From contig NZ_SJPF01000004.1 of the NCBI RefSeq assembly GCF_007859755.1, positions 310,894-374,893 on the forward strand: a stretch of 64,000 nucleotides of DNA, read 5' to 3'. How positions within the stretch are numbered: position 1 is the first letter of the stretch; the number at the start of each line of letters is the position of its first letter. Both the position numbers and the translations under genes were made by a program. Below the pieces are notes generated by a model that was not told where the DNA came from, did no database searches, and worked only from the letters and a program-made list of their open reading frames with translations. Positions 36,301 through 43,310 of this stretch are shown here, in pieces. The DNA is from Blastopirellula retiformator (GTDB lineage Bacteria; Planctomycetota; Planctomycetia; Pirellulales; Pirellulaceae).

Positions 36301-37177
36301 CGGCGGCCGCAGTGAACGAACCGAAACCGTCCCACTGGTAGACGCCGTCTTCTTTGCGAACGCCGACCCATTTGCCTTCGGCGCGGCCGGTTGAACTCAC
36401 GACGTAGCGTTCGCCCTGTTGCTTCGGCTCGCTAGCCCGATTGATCAGCGACTCGTGATCGTTCGCGTTGGCGACGATCATGAACTCCAACATACCGGCG
36501 GTCGTGATCTTGTCTTTGATCACCGCCAAGTCGGCCGACTCGGCATTGGGGATGATCACTTCGACCTGCTTGCTGCCGTAAGCGCGAATCACGACTTCGC
36601 GAACGCCGGACGGGTTGACGCGATTCTTGAGGTTCGCGATCAGTTCGTTCATGTTGTAGGCGAGCGAAGAGTCTTGATCAGCCGCCGCGGCGCCGGCGTC
36701 TTTGTCGGTCTTCTTCTGTTCGGCGAGATAGATCTTCGTTTCGTCTTCGTCGATCTCGTAAATCAGGATGACGCCCCCCTGGAGGTCGATGCCGAATTTC
36801 GGCGGCCATCCACGAACCACGGCAGTCGTCGCGACGACGATCGTGACGAAGATCAGCGCCAACCGCCAACCATACGTCGGCATTCGCAGCGAGTTGGCCA
36901 GAAAGATGCCCGCGGCGATCGGCAAGCCCAAGACCGCCAGCACGGCCGCCAAGGTCATCAGGGCCGATCCGCCGGTTCCGCTGGTCGCGGTAGCGGCGTC
37001 TTCCACTTTGACCTCAATCGGCGGGGCGTCAGGCGAAGACAACGCTTCTTCCTGGGCCGAAGCGTCGGCGATCAGCGAGAGATCTCCTAGCCAGCTGTCC
37101 AAATTGACCGCCGGGCCCCAAGCCATGGCCGCAGCCGTCAATAGTAACGCGAGCGTCATTGCCACGTATTTACGCAT
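33380..37177 (-). CDS. secDF: Fused protein translocase subunits SecD/SecF
   Basis: 1265 residues; GGAG 9 bases before the ATG. The SecD half has FGIDLQGGVILIYEIDE (DxQGG motif), a P1 domain and the six-helix bundle with LTLPGIAGLVLTVGMSVDAN and NVLIYERIREEL. SecF follows: TIFDIDFNGGSSVQVF (the FxGG motif), and a second bundle ending GYSLNDTIVVFDRIREVRG. The SecF periplasmic part is interrupted by a long (~90 residue) acidic Pro/Glu/Lys region with five KEEPA-type repeats. SecDF uses the proton gradient to pull substrates out after SecA. It follows tgt and yajC in the order found widely in bacteria. Confidence 0.96.
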   Translation of the reverse strand: MRKYVAMTLALLLTAAAMAWGPAVNLDSWLGDLSLIADASAQEEALSSPDAPPIEVKVEDAATATSGTGGSALMTLAAVLAVLGLPIAAGIFLANSLRMPTYGWRLALIFVTIVVATTAVVRGWPPKFGIDLQGGVILIYEIDEDETKIYLAEQKKTDKDAGAAAADQDSSLAYNMNELIANLKNRVNPSGVREVVIRAYGSKQVEVIIPNAESADLAVIKDKITTAGMLEFMIVANANDHESLINRASEPKQQGERYVVSSTGRAEGKWVGVRKEDGVYQWDGFGSFTAAADGSPVLSSQGFLVRGGQATGQPLQILMKMEPKPLTGGYLTAARRTYDTNGGGLAVEFNLNSAGASLMSKLTRDNLPDGNRVRQLGIVMDDYIVSAPAVQGVIGDRGIITGRFTEADIEKLTGVLQAGKLPVVLRKEPISEQTISATLGDDTIRKGKWAIGISLALVLIFMIVYYHVAGVVACAAVLLNLVLILAAMILFNADLTLPGIAGLVLTVGMSVDANVLIYERIREELNHGASLRMALVNGFSKATTTIVDANLTTLITALVLYRIGTDQVRGFAVTLVLGIMMSMFTAIFCSRVFFDIAEKKRWLTMLTMLPTASGAKFDFLGKRKMAMAISLVLIVVGILAVGARGKTIFDIDFNGGSSVQVFLKEPMPIAKVREMVSEKLPDVSISAVTLEGKQNQIYKIDTSLTGLGKLGSLKVTDRAGKSATVDLSGADSLRDIATAISEAGTQISAELTPDRGGILIRDASNANDGTMSIESAGDLETAQRLNLKFAVDGPRYSTGDIPEGVEVVQAELEKIFRTESGESLLVMHNVSVSEVGAIDAKSTEPAPEATGSAVPKKPAADAQSIHRVRRTDLPADGMLALAQEGDEEKPEEPAKEEPAKEEPAKEEPTKEEPKPETPAEPATEEPKAETPAEPGMEEPAKEKPATEEPMAETPAPMTEAPVGDVPTEPQDPLEEPLIDGGAIIAPLQFQSTLSFDEKITAQTLQSLVLQASDELGMERPQIHLLRDGLAIPLDSSVSGTEWTVQLSGSKENATKIFDKIRSELTSTPVWPSSSNIGSQVAGDMQQMAVFALVLSLVGVVAYIWFRFQNLAFGLAAVVALVHDVLITLGALALTAWLQYVFGFLQIDEMKISLPVVAAFLTLIGYSLNDTIVVFDRIREVRGKSHDLTIDMVNVSINQTLGRTILTSLTTFIVVVILFFLGGEGVHSFSFALVVGIFVGTYSSIFVASPVLVWLMDREKKRGAAA
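34440..34508. repeat. 15-bp tandem repeat inside secDF
   Basis: GGTTCTTCCTTCGCT is repeated in tandem, with small changes, about four to five times. It encodes the KEEPA repeats in the acidic SecF insert. Length variation between strains would be expected here. Confidence 0.8.
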
Positions 37178-37229
37178 CTTCGATAACTCCAGTATCGCAC
37201 GGCGGCCGAATTGCCGCCGCTATCGTGTT

Positions 37230-37616
37230 TTAGGATCCAGCCGAAGCTTTTTCTTCGTTTTGCTGGTCGCTGTTGCCGTTTTTGTCTTTGTCCAACACCC
37301 GCGCGATCGCACGCACCTTGAGTCGAATCTCGGCGCCCGTCTTTTCATCAATGCGGACGACCACTTCGCCTTGGTCTTTTTTCACGCTCACCACAGTCGC
37401 CACGATGCCGCCGATCGTCTCGACGCGATCGTTCTTTTTCAGGTTGGCGATCAGATCTTCCATCTCTTTGCGTTTTTTCTGCTCAGGACGCATCAAGAGA
37501 AAGAAACCGGCCAGCAACAGCGCCGGCGGAATCAACCACAACAACGTGTCGGCGATTCCCCCTTCAGCTTGCGGGGCCGCTTGAGCAAACAGAACGAATT
37601 GAGTCGTCAAATCCAC
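37230..37616 (-). CDS. yajC: Preprotein translocase subunit YajC
   Basis: Single-pass partner of SecDF. From the GTG at 37616 (GGGAAAG 10 bases upstream) it has 128 residues: a short N-terminal stretch, one membrane helix (TLLWLIPPALLLAGFFLLM), then the family motif RPEQKKRKEMEDLIANLKKN and DRVETIGGIVATVVSV. The tail is charged (NGNSDQQNEEKASAGS). A longer frame starts at another GTG at 37646. It is 52 bases ahead of secDF in the same operon. Confidence 0.93.
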   Translation of the reverse strand: MDLTTQFVLFAQAAPQAEGGIADTLLWLIPPALLLAGFFLLMRPEQKKRKEMEDLIANLKKNDRVETIGGIVATVVSVKKDQGEVVVRIDEKTGAEIRLKVRAIARVLDKDKNGNSDQQNEEKASAGS

Positions 37617-37799
37617 AGCGTCTTTACTTTCCCGTGGTTTCCGCACTCCCCAGCTGTGGGAAGGGGCGGCGCCGCACTTTCCGCAAAAAGACCGGCAGCC
37701 TCAAGGCAAGGCCCGATTAAGGACGTGAAACTCAACATAATAAGACTTCACAAAAATGACGGCAATAGCAGCAATGCCGCCAGGCGGGGGCATAGCGTC

Positions 37800-38927
37800 T
37801 CATTCATCGCCGTTTCGCCAACCATTCATCTTCTGCTCATAAAAAGCCTCGAAGCGATCTTCCTCGATCGCTTGCCGCGCTCCGGCCATCAATTGCTGGT
37901 AATACGCCAGGTTTTGCAGCGTCAACAACATCGGCCCCAGCATCTCTTTCGCCTGGAACAAATGCCGGATATAGCCCCGACTATGTTGACGAACCCGCTC
38001 GGGGGATGCTGGCGAAATCGGCCGTTTATCGGTCTGATACTTCGCGTTACGCAGCCGCAACGTCCCTTCGTCGGTAAACGCCAGCGCATTGCGTCCATTC
38101 CGCGTCGGCATCACGCAATCGAACAAATCGACCCCGCGACGGATCCCTTCCAGCAAATCTTCGGGACGCCCGACCCCCATTAGATACCGCGGACGGTCGG
38201 CCGGCAGCACCGGGCAGGTCGCATCCAAAATCCGGTACATCTCAGGGGGCGGTTCGCCCACGCTGAGCCCGCCAATCGCATAGCCAGGGAACTCCAGCTT
38301 CCCCAGCTCCTCGGCGCAATAAACTCGAAGTTTTTCGTCCAGACCTCCCTGAACGATCGCAAACTGCGCCTGGTCGGCACGCGTCGCCGCCTGCTGACAC
38401 CGGGCCGCCCAGCGAATCGAACGGTCGCAGGCCTCGCGAATCACCTTTTCTTCGTTCGGCAACGCCACGACATGATCCAAGACCATGGCGACGTCGCTCC
38501 CCAACGCCTCTTGGATTTCGATCGACCGTTCCGGCGAAAGGGAGATCTGCGAGCCGTCGATATGCGAGCGAAAAATGGCGCCTTCTTCATTGATCTTCGC
38601 CATCTGAGCCAGGCTGAAAATCTGAAAGCCGCCGCTGTCGGTCAGAATCGGACCGTGCCAGCCAGAGAACTCGTGCAGGCCGCCCAGCTCTCTCACGATC
38701 TGCTCACCCGGTCGCAGCGAAAGATGGTAAGTGTTGCCGAGGATCATCTCGGCGCCGGTCTCGCGAACCAGGCCGATCTCCAGCCCCTTGACGGTCCCTT
38801 GCGTGCCGACCGGCATAAAGGCGGGCGTCTGCACCGGGCCATGCGGCGTATGAAACGTGCCGCGGCGAGCCTTGCCGCTTTGCTGCAGCGTTTCGTAGCG
38901 AAATGGTCGCTCAGATGTCAAAGTCAC
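37800..38927 (-). CDS. tgt: tRNA-guanine transglycosylase lacking the zinc-binding ligands
   Basis: 375 residues from a GTG. Exchanges G34 for the queuosine precursor preQ1 in tRNAs for Asp, Asn, His and Tyr. Catalytic residues are kept: D97 in [11 protein letters not shown]270 in [18 protein letters not shown], and substrate contacts in [14 protein letters not shown]. In most bacterial TGTs a CxCxxC motif plus a downstream His (IHNLRYY in E. coli) binds one zinc. Here the segment reads [17 protein letters not shown] (303-318 region) and LTLQNLAYY (Q338), so all three Cys and the His are gone. The reading frame is clean. It leads the tgt-yajC-secDF operon. Confidence 0.93.
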   Translation of the reverse strand: MTLTSERPFRYETLQQSGKARRGTFHTPHGPVQTPAFMPVGTQGTVKGLEIGLVRETGAEMILGNTYHLSLRPGEQIVRELGGLHEFSGWHGPILTDSGGFQIFSLAQMAKINEEGAIFRSHIDGSQISLSPERSIEIQEALGSDVAMVLDHVVALPNEEKVIREACDRSIRWAARCQQAATRADQAQFAIVQGGLDEKLRVYCAEELGKLEFPGYAIGGLSVGEPPPEMYRILDATCPVLPADRPRYLMGVGRPEDLLEGIRRGVDLFDCVMPTRNGRNALAFTDEGTLRLRNAKYQTDKRPISPASPERVRQHSRGYIRHLFQAKEMLGPMLLTLQNLAYYQQLMAGARQAIEEDRFEAFYEQKMNGWRNGDE

Positions 38928-38957
38928 CGGCCGTTACTTTTCGTCGTCGCGCAAATA

Positions 38958-38987
38958 GTAGCCCGAAGCGCAAGCGAGGGAAATGCG
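38958..38987 (+). repeat. GTAGCCCGA-type intergenic repeat
   Basis: GTAGCCCGAAGCGCAAGCGAGGGAAATGCG, closely related to the copies at 50412, 50488 and 50644. It lies just upstream of tgt. Confidence 0.65.
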
Positions 38988-38996
38988 TTTGACGAA

Positions 38997-39060
38997 ATGA
39001 CGAATGCCGAAACCAGAATGACGAGACAAAAAGGATTCGTCATTCAAGCTTCGACATTCG
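38997..39060. repeat. Imperfect nested palindrome of GAATGACGA units
   Basis: GAATGACGA (39016-39024) and TCGTCATTC (39037-39045) form a stem; an outer imperfect pairing joins CGAATG (39001) with CATTCG (39055). This has the look of the GACGAATGACGAAT repeats found between planctomycete genes. Confidence 0.5.
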
Positions 39061-39135
39061 CATGATCACAAAGACTGCATCTCGCCAACGCTTCGGGACT
39101 ACATAAGCGTGAGCGAGCGATGCGCCAAGGCTCCA

Positions 39136-40464
39136 CTAGTCGCCGCGGAGCCTCAGGTTGCTGGCGGTCAGCTTTTCGCGAACTTCGTTCAGGCTGGTCA
39201 CGCCGAAGTTCTTGCACTCCAGCAATTCGTCGCCGGTGCGGCGAACCAGTTCGCCAATGGTCGAAATGCCCAGGCGAACCATGCACTTGCGAGCACGAAC
39301 CGATAGATTGAGTTCCGAAATCGGACGATCGAGCAGCGCCTGTTCGTCGGGCGACAGACCGGCGACTTCGATGGTCGGTTCCGGCGTTCCCTTGTCGGAG
39401 GAGAACTGCCCCAGTTCCAAGCCCTTCGAGTGCAACATCTCGCGAATTTCGATCAACGAGGTTTCGCCGAAGTTCTTGCTGGACAGGAGTTCCTGCTCAC
39501 TGCAGCGGGTCAAATCGCCCAGCGTCTGAATGCCCATCTTCTGCAGGCAGTTGCGGCTGCGAACCGACAGCTCGAAGTCGGTAACCGGAATGCTGAGGAC
39601 CTGGGCGATGCGGTCCCGCTTCTTCTGGGCTTCCTCGTCGTAGAACATGTCGCTCGACGCCTGGGCGTCTTTGAGATACATGCGAGCGCGGGGTTCATTC
39701 GGATAAGCGTCCAGAATGCGGGAGTAGCAATGAGCGGCCTTGTCGAACTCGCCCCGGTCTTCCAGCAGGATGCCCAGGTTGAGCAGCGTACCGACGTGCG
39801 TCGGGAAGCAAGCGGCCGCTTTTTGGTAGTAACCGAGCGCTTCTTCGTCGTTGCCGCGACGATCATTTTCCAAGGCTAGGCCAAACAGGGCGCCGGCATG
39901 AGTCGAATCGGACTCGACAGCTCGCTCGTACAGGGCGACCACTTCGGCCGGGTTACCGCCCAGCGCGGCGACCGTCGCGCCACGTTGATACAGATAGTCG
40001 GCGGTTTGCTCGACCGGACCAAACAGGTCGTCCAGTTGCTTCATCGCGACGTCATTGCTGCCGGAGGCGCGGTGCGTCTCGACGATCGCCAACTGGCATT
40101 CGTCGCGGTTGTAGCCAGCCGTTTGCGCGGCCTGATAACCTTCGATCGCCTTGTCGAATTTGTTCAGGGCGTAGTTGGCCTTGCCTCGATAGTAGTGGGC
40201 CAGGGCGCCGCCGTCGGCGTTCGACAGAATTTCGATTGCGCGGTTGTTGCGACCCAGAATGTAGAGACAGACGCCAAGGCGGACATTGGTCGCCGGCGAA
40301 CGTTCAGGCTGGCTCGCTTCCAGTTCGGCGACGCTGTCGCGGAGCACCGCGAAGCTGGCGTAGTCCTTGGAAAGCAGGCGGATGATCTGACGAATTTCTT
40401 CGGGGCCGAATGTCGTGTTCGACAAGACGACATGCTTCAAATCAAAATCCAAACCTTGAACCAT
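39136..40464 (-). CDS. TPR protein fused to two RNA polymerase alpha-CTD modules
   Basis: 442 residues from ATG 40464. Residues ~20-275 are helical with TPR-like units (ALAHYYRGKANYALNKFDKA; THVGTLLNLGILLEDRGEFD). Two alpha-CTD modules follow: ~291-353 with FELSVRSRNCLQKMGIQTLG and SKNFGETSLIEIREML, and ~381-442 with LNLSVRARKCMVRLGISTIG and KNFGVTSLNEVREKL. The E. coli alpha-CTD DNA contact R265 is conserved in both (R302, R390). The N268 equivalent is kept in the first (N305) but is Lys in the second (K393). There is no alpha N-terminal domain, so it cannot replace RpoA. A DNA- or RNA polymerase-binding adaptor is likely. tRNA-Thr lies just upstream on the same strand. Confidence 0.9.
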   Translation of the reverse strand: MVQGLDFDLKHVVLSNTTFGPEEIRQIIRLLSKDYASFAVLRDSVAELEASQPERSPATNVRLGVCLYILGRNNRAIEILSNADGGALAHYYRGKANYALNKFDKAIEGYQAAQTAGYNRDECQLAIVETHRASGSNDVAMKQLDDLFGPVEQTADYLYQRGATVAALGGNPAEVVALYERAVESDSTHAGALFGLALENDRRGNDEEALGYYQKAAACFPTHVGTLLNLGILLEDRGEFDKAAHCYSRILDAYPNEPRARMYLKDAQASSDMFYDEEAQKKRDRIAQVLSIPVTDFELSVRSRNCLQKMGIQTLGDLTRCSEQELLSSKNFGETSLIEIREMLHSKGLELGQFSSDKGTPEPTIEVAGLSPDEQALLDRPISELNLSVRARKCMVRLGISTIGELVRRTGDELLECKNFGVTSLNEVREKLTASNLRLRGD

Positions 40465-40672
40465 CCGTCGATTCTCCCAAATCAAGTTGGCCGGCGGTCA
40501 GACGAATCGTCATCCCAGACGAGCGACTGTATTGCCGAAGAACCCCGCAAGATCGCGGGCAATTACATGGCGAACGGCATAGAAGCGTCGCTTCGAGGGG
40601 GAAGCCCTCGCCACGTACTTGGCGCCCTCGCCATCGTCAGGCGAGGTCTAGCGGAGTGTGTGATCACAAAAG

Positions 40673-40745
40673 AGCCTGCGGTGGGAGTCGAACCCACAAC
40701 CTCAGCATTACGAATGCTGCGCTCTGCCAATTGAGCTACGCGGGC
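40673..40745 (-). tRNA. tRNA-Thr (anticodon CGT)
   Basis: On the minus strand the acceptor arms GCCCGCG and CGCAGGC pair with one C/A mismatch. The D arm is GCTC/GAGC and the anticodon stem CAGCA/TGCTG encloses loop TTCGTAA, anticodon CGT, reading ACG. The T arm is GTGGG-TTCGACT-CCCAC. CCA is not encoded; discriminator base T. A perfect TATAAT (complement of 40760-40765) sits 14 bases upstream. Confidence 0.95.
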
Positions 40746-40759
40746 AATGCCGGAAACGA

Positions 40760-40765
40760 ATTATA
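40760..40765 (-). promoter_or_regulatory. -10 element of the tRNA-Thr promoter
   Basis: TATAAT on the minus strand, 14 bases before the tRNA. No good -35 match was found at the right distance. The transcript may continue into the alpha-CTD/TPR gene past a CCTCGCC/GGCGAGG hairpin at 40626-40646. Confidence 0.55.
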
Positions 40766-41130
40766 GTGCCACAACTGGCGCGATCCGTGAAGGGGGGATC
40801 TGTATAAGAAGAATTTTTCGTGCCAAGAAAGGTTCGCGCGGCAGAAAAATTGATTTCACCGGTGAAAAACCGGGCAATTTGGCCAAGAAATAAAAACTGG
40901 GGCCAACTGCCGCGCCAACAGGTGTCAGCACACTGGATCGTCAGGGGCAAGGCAAACCACCCAGTGAAGAACGACAGCGGCCCCACGGGCCAGCTTGCCA
41001 CCTCCTCCGAGGAGATGGCGATCAACCCCTAACGCAACCGCCGGACCAATACCGAGCAACGGCCGCTTCGTTCGCACGCAAAACACTACAGCAAAAGCAC
41101 TTAAAAAAATTCCAAAATCGCTTCCATGCC

Positions 41131-41355
41131 GTTCTCAATCTGAGACGCTCCCATTAGCGTTGGATGTTGCTACACCCCGATCAAACAAACCCCTTACAAT
41201 AACCATTTTTCGCCCTAGCAGAGCAACCAGACTGAGGGGACCGCGGTCTGCAAGCTCTTGTAAGACATAGGCTTGCGCACAAAGCGAACTGTTTCATTTT
41301 GAGAAACCTCTCTTATCAGGCGCGTGGGTCAGTCAGATTTGTCTCAATCTGAAAC
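41131..41355. promoter_or_regulatory. Three related inverted-repeat sites (candidate operators)
   Basis: GTTCTCAATCTGAGAC at 41131-41146, GTTTCATTTTGAGAAAC at 41291-41307 and GTCTCAATCTGAAAC at 41341-41355 share a core close to GTYTCA-ATY-TGARAC. They lie 320, 160 and 110 bases before the lipid kinase start. Such sets of near-palindromes typically bind a dimeric regulator. Confidence 0.5.
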
Positions 41356-41450
41356 AACGTGGAAGCCCGAAATTCGGCTGTCTCGAATCGAGCCAGCCGA
41401 TACGATGGAGAATTACCGTCGAACGATTCTTCTTTCCCCAGCGAGCGCGC

Positions 41451-42398
41451 GTGAACTTTCAGCCATTTGCAGCCGGTCAGCCGGGGAGAATCGTCCTCTT
41501 CTACAACCCGATCGCCGGGCCGCTCCACCGCCACGACAAGATCGACCGGCTAAAGAGCCGCCTAGAGCGACAAGGCTACGAAGTGGTCTCGGCGACGACG
41601 CTGGTTGACCTGGAAACGCTGGTCGACGACTCCGTGCAGTTCGTCATCTCGGCTGGCGGCGACGGAACGGCGGCGGCGGCAGTCGCCCGGATTGGCGATG
41701 ACACGCCGCTGGCGATCTTTCCGACCGGCACCGAAAACGTCTACGGAAAGTACCTCGGCATCAGCAATTCGACCGCCGCGTTTGTCGAGTTCCTGTCGCG
41801 CGCAATGATTTGCCAGATGGACGCGGCGACCGCCAACGGCCGCATTTTCCTACTGATGCTGGGAGTCGGCTACGATGCCGAGGTGGTCCATCAAGTCGCC
41901 GCTCAGCGGAAAGGGCACCTGACGCAATCGGCTTATTTCGGCCCCATTCTGCAGACGTCCTGGCGGTATCCGTTTCCCAATTTGCAGTTGGAGCTGGAAA
42001 ACGAAGCGGGGGAAGTCGAGCGTCTCGACGGCAAATGGGCCTTTGTCGTCAATGTGCCGCGGTATGCCTGGGGAATGAGTTTCGCCCCCCAGGCCGTACC
42101 CTGGGATGGCCTGCTCGACGTCTGCATCTTGCGTCAGGGAGGGCTTGCGCCGGGTATCGGCTATCTTTACTCGATCCTCCGCGGCGGCTTGAACGCCCGG
42201 CGGGACGTCACCTATCGCCGCTGCCGCCGCATTGAAATTGCGAGCGACATGACCGACGTGCGGTTTCAAACCGATGGCGATCCAGGCGGGCCGTTGCCAG
42301 TGGAGATTGCCGTGGCGCCGGGTCGATTTCCCTGCCTGGTTCCGCGAGAATTTGCAGAGAATCATCAACAACTGGCGGCCAACGAGGCGGTTTTGTGA
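41451..42398 (+). CDS. Diacylglycerol/lipid kinase (YegS-like) family protein
   Basis: 315 residues from a GTG; no strong Shine-Dalgarno, so the start is moderately certain. The N-terminal catalytic domain begins GRIVLFYNPIAGPLHRHDK and has the GGDGT motif in FVISAGGDGTAAAAVARIG, then AIFPTGTENVYGKYLGI. The C-terminal beta domain includes MLGVGYDAEVVHQV and DGLLDVCILRQGG. The family phosphorylates diacylglycerol, phosphatidylglycerol or sphingoid bases. GTEN replaces the commoner GTxND. It precedes kdsA by 69 bases. Confidence 0.9.
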   Translation: MNFQPFAAGQPGRIVLFYNPIAGPLHRHDKIDRLKSRLERQGYEVVSATTLVDLETLVDDSVQFVISAGGDGTAAAAVARIGDDTPLAIFPTGTENVYGKYLGISNSTAAFVEFLSRAMICQMDAATANGRIFLLMLGVGYDAEVVHQVAAQRKGHLTQSAYFGPILQTSWRYPFPNLQLELENEAGEVERLDGKWAFVVNVPRYAWGMSFAPQAVPWDGLLDVCILRQGGLAPGIGYLYSILRGGLNARRDVTYRRCRRIEIASDMTDVRFQTDGDPGGPLPVEIAVAPGRFPCLVPREFAENHQQLAANEAVL

Positions 42399-42467
42399 AG
42401 TTCTTGCGCGGCCCTGGTCAATGATTCCAAGTAAAATCAAACTGGTAGCAATTCCGAAGGAGCGAAC

Positions 42468-43295
42468 GTGGGCGGAACGGCCAAAATCAACAATCTGACG
42501 TGCGGCGACGGGCAATCGCTGCTGGTCGTCGCTGGACCGTGCGTGATCGAAAACCTCGATCTGACGTTATCGATCGCCGAGAGCCTGCACGAAATGGCGT
42601 CGCGTTTGCCGATCCAACTTGTCTTCAAAGGCTCGTTCGACAAAGCCAATCGTACCAGCGGCTCCGCGTTTCGTGGCCTGGGAATTGACGAAGGCCTGCG
42701 GGTGCTGGAAGAAGTCGCTCGCCGGTTCGACGTGCCGGTGACGACCGACATCCATGAATCGCATCAGGCGGCGAAAGTGGCCGAGGTTTGCGATTTACTG
42801 CAAATCCCGGCGTTTCTCGCTCGCCAGACCGATCTGCTGCTGGCGGCGGCCAGCACCGGCAAAGCGGTCAACGTAAAAAAAGGGCAGTTCATGGCCCCCT
42901 GGGATATGAAACATGTCGTCGCCAAGCTCAAAGAGGCCGGCAATCCCAACATCATGCTGACCGAGCGAGGGACCTTTTTCGGCTACGGCCGCTTGGTTAA
43001 CGACCTGCGGGCGCTGCTCGAAATGTCGTCGCTCGGCGTTCCGGTCATTTACGACGCCACCCATAGCGTCCAGGAACCTGGCGGACTGGGCGGCGCAACC
43101 GGCGGCAACCGGGCGATGGTGCCTCCGATGGCTCGCGCTGCGGCGGCGGTCGGCATCGACGGCCTCTTTTTTGAAACGCACCCCGATCCCGATAAGTCTC
43201 CGAGCGACGGACCGAACATGGTTCCGCTCACCGAGGCGGAAAAACTCCTCCGGCAAGTTTTCGCGGTTCGCGAAGCTGTCTCTTCCAACCAATAG
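42468..43295 (+). CDS. kdsA: 3-deoxy-8-phosphooctulonate synthase (KDO-8-P synthase)
   Basis: Makes KDO 8-phosphate from phosphoenolpyruvate and arabinose 5-phosphate for lipopolysaccharide. 275 residues from a GTG with AAGGAG 6 bases upstream. Signature stretches: [68 protein letters not shown] and [18 protein letters not shown]. The Asn in VNVKKGQF indicates the metal-independent type; metal-dependent forms have Cys in place of that Asn. Its presence indicates a KDO-containing outer membrane. Confidence 0.96.
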   Translation: MGGTAKINNLTCGDGQSLLVVAGPCVIENLDLTLSIAESLHEMASRLPIQLVFKGSFDKANRTSGSAFRGLGIDEGLRVLEEVARRFDVPVTTDIHESHQAAKVAEVCDLLQIPAFLARQTDLLLAAASTGKAVNVKKGQFMAPWDMKHVVAKLKEAGNPNIMLTERGTFFGYGRLVNDLRALLEMSSLGVPVIYDATHSVQEPGGLGGATGGNRAMVPPMARAAAAVGIDGLFFETHPDPDKSPSDGPNMVPLTEAEKLLRQVFAVREAVSSNQ

Positions 43296-43310
43296 CACGA
43301 TTCGACAACC

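Larger units (their letters stand above)
40746..41450. other. Long non-coding gap with several palindromic sites
   Basis: About 700 bases without a believable gene; the composition is more AT-rich and unlike coding sequence. It contains a perfect 14-base palindrome TTTCACCGGTGAAA (40854-40867) and three related inverted-repeat sites described separately. Frames of 70-105 codons exist but one overlaps the tRNA and none has a ribosome-binding site. Confidence 0.5.

Noticed and set aside
34580-36394. 604-codon open frame antisense to secDF, and similar long antisense frames at 42795-44510, 56428-57879 and 58044-59351
   Set aside because: They mirror strongly supported genes; their length follows from GC-rich third positions. 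Composition is Arg/His/Gln-rich and without any family motif.
40708-41025. 105-codon minus-strand frame
   Set aside because: Overlaps the tRNA-Thr gene and has no ribosome-binding site or family resemblance.
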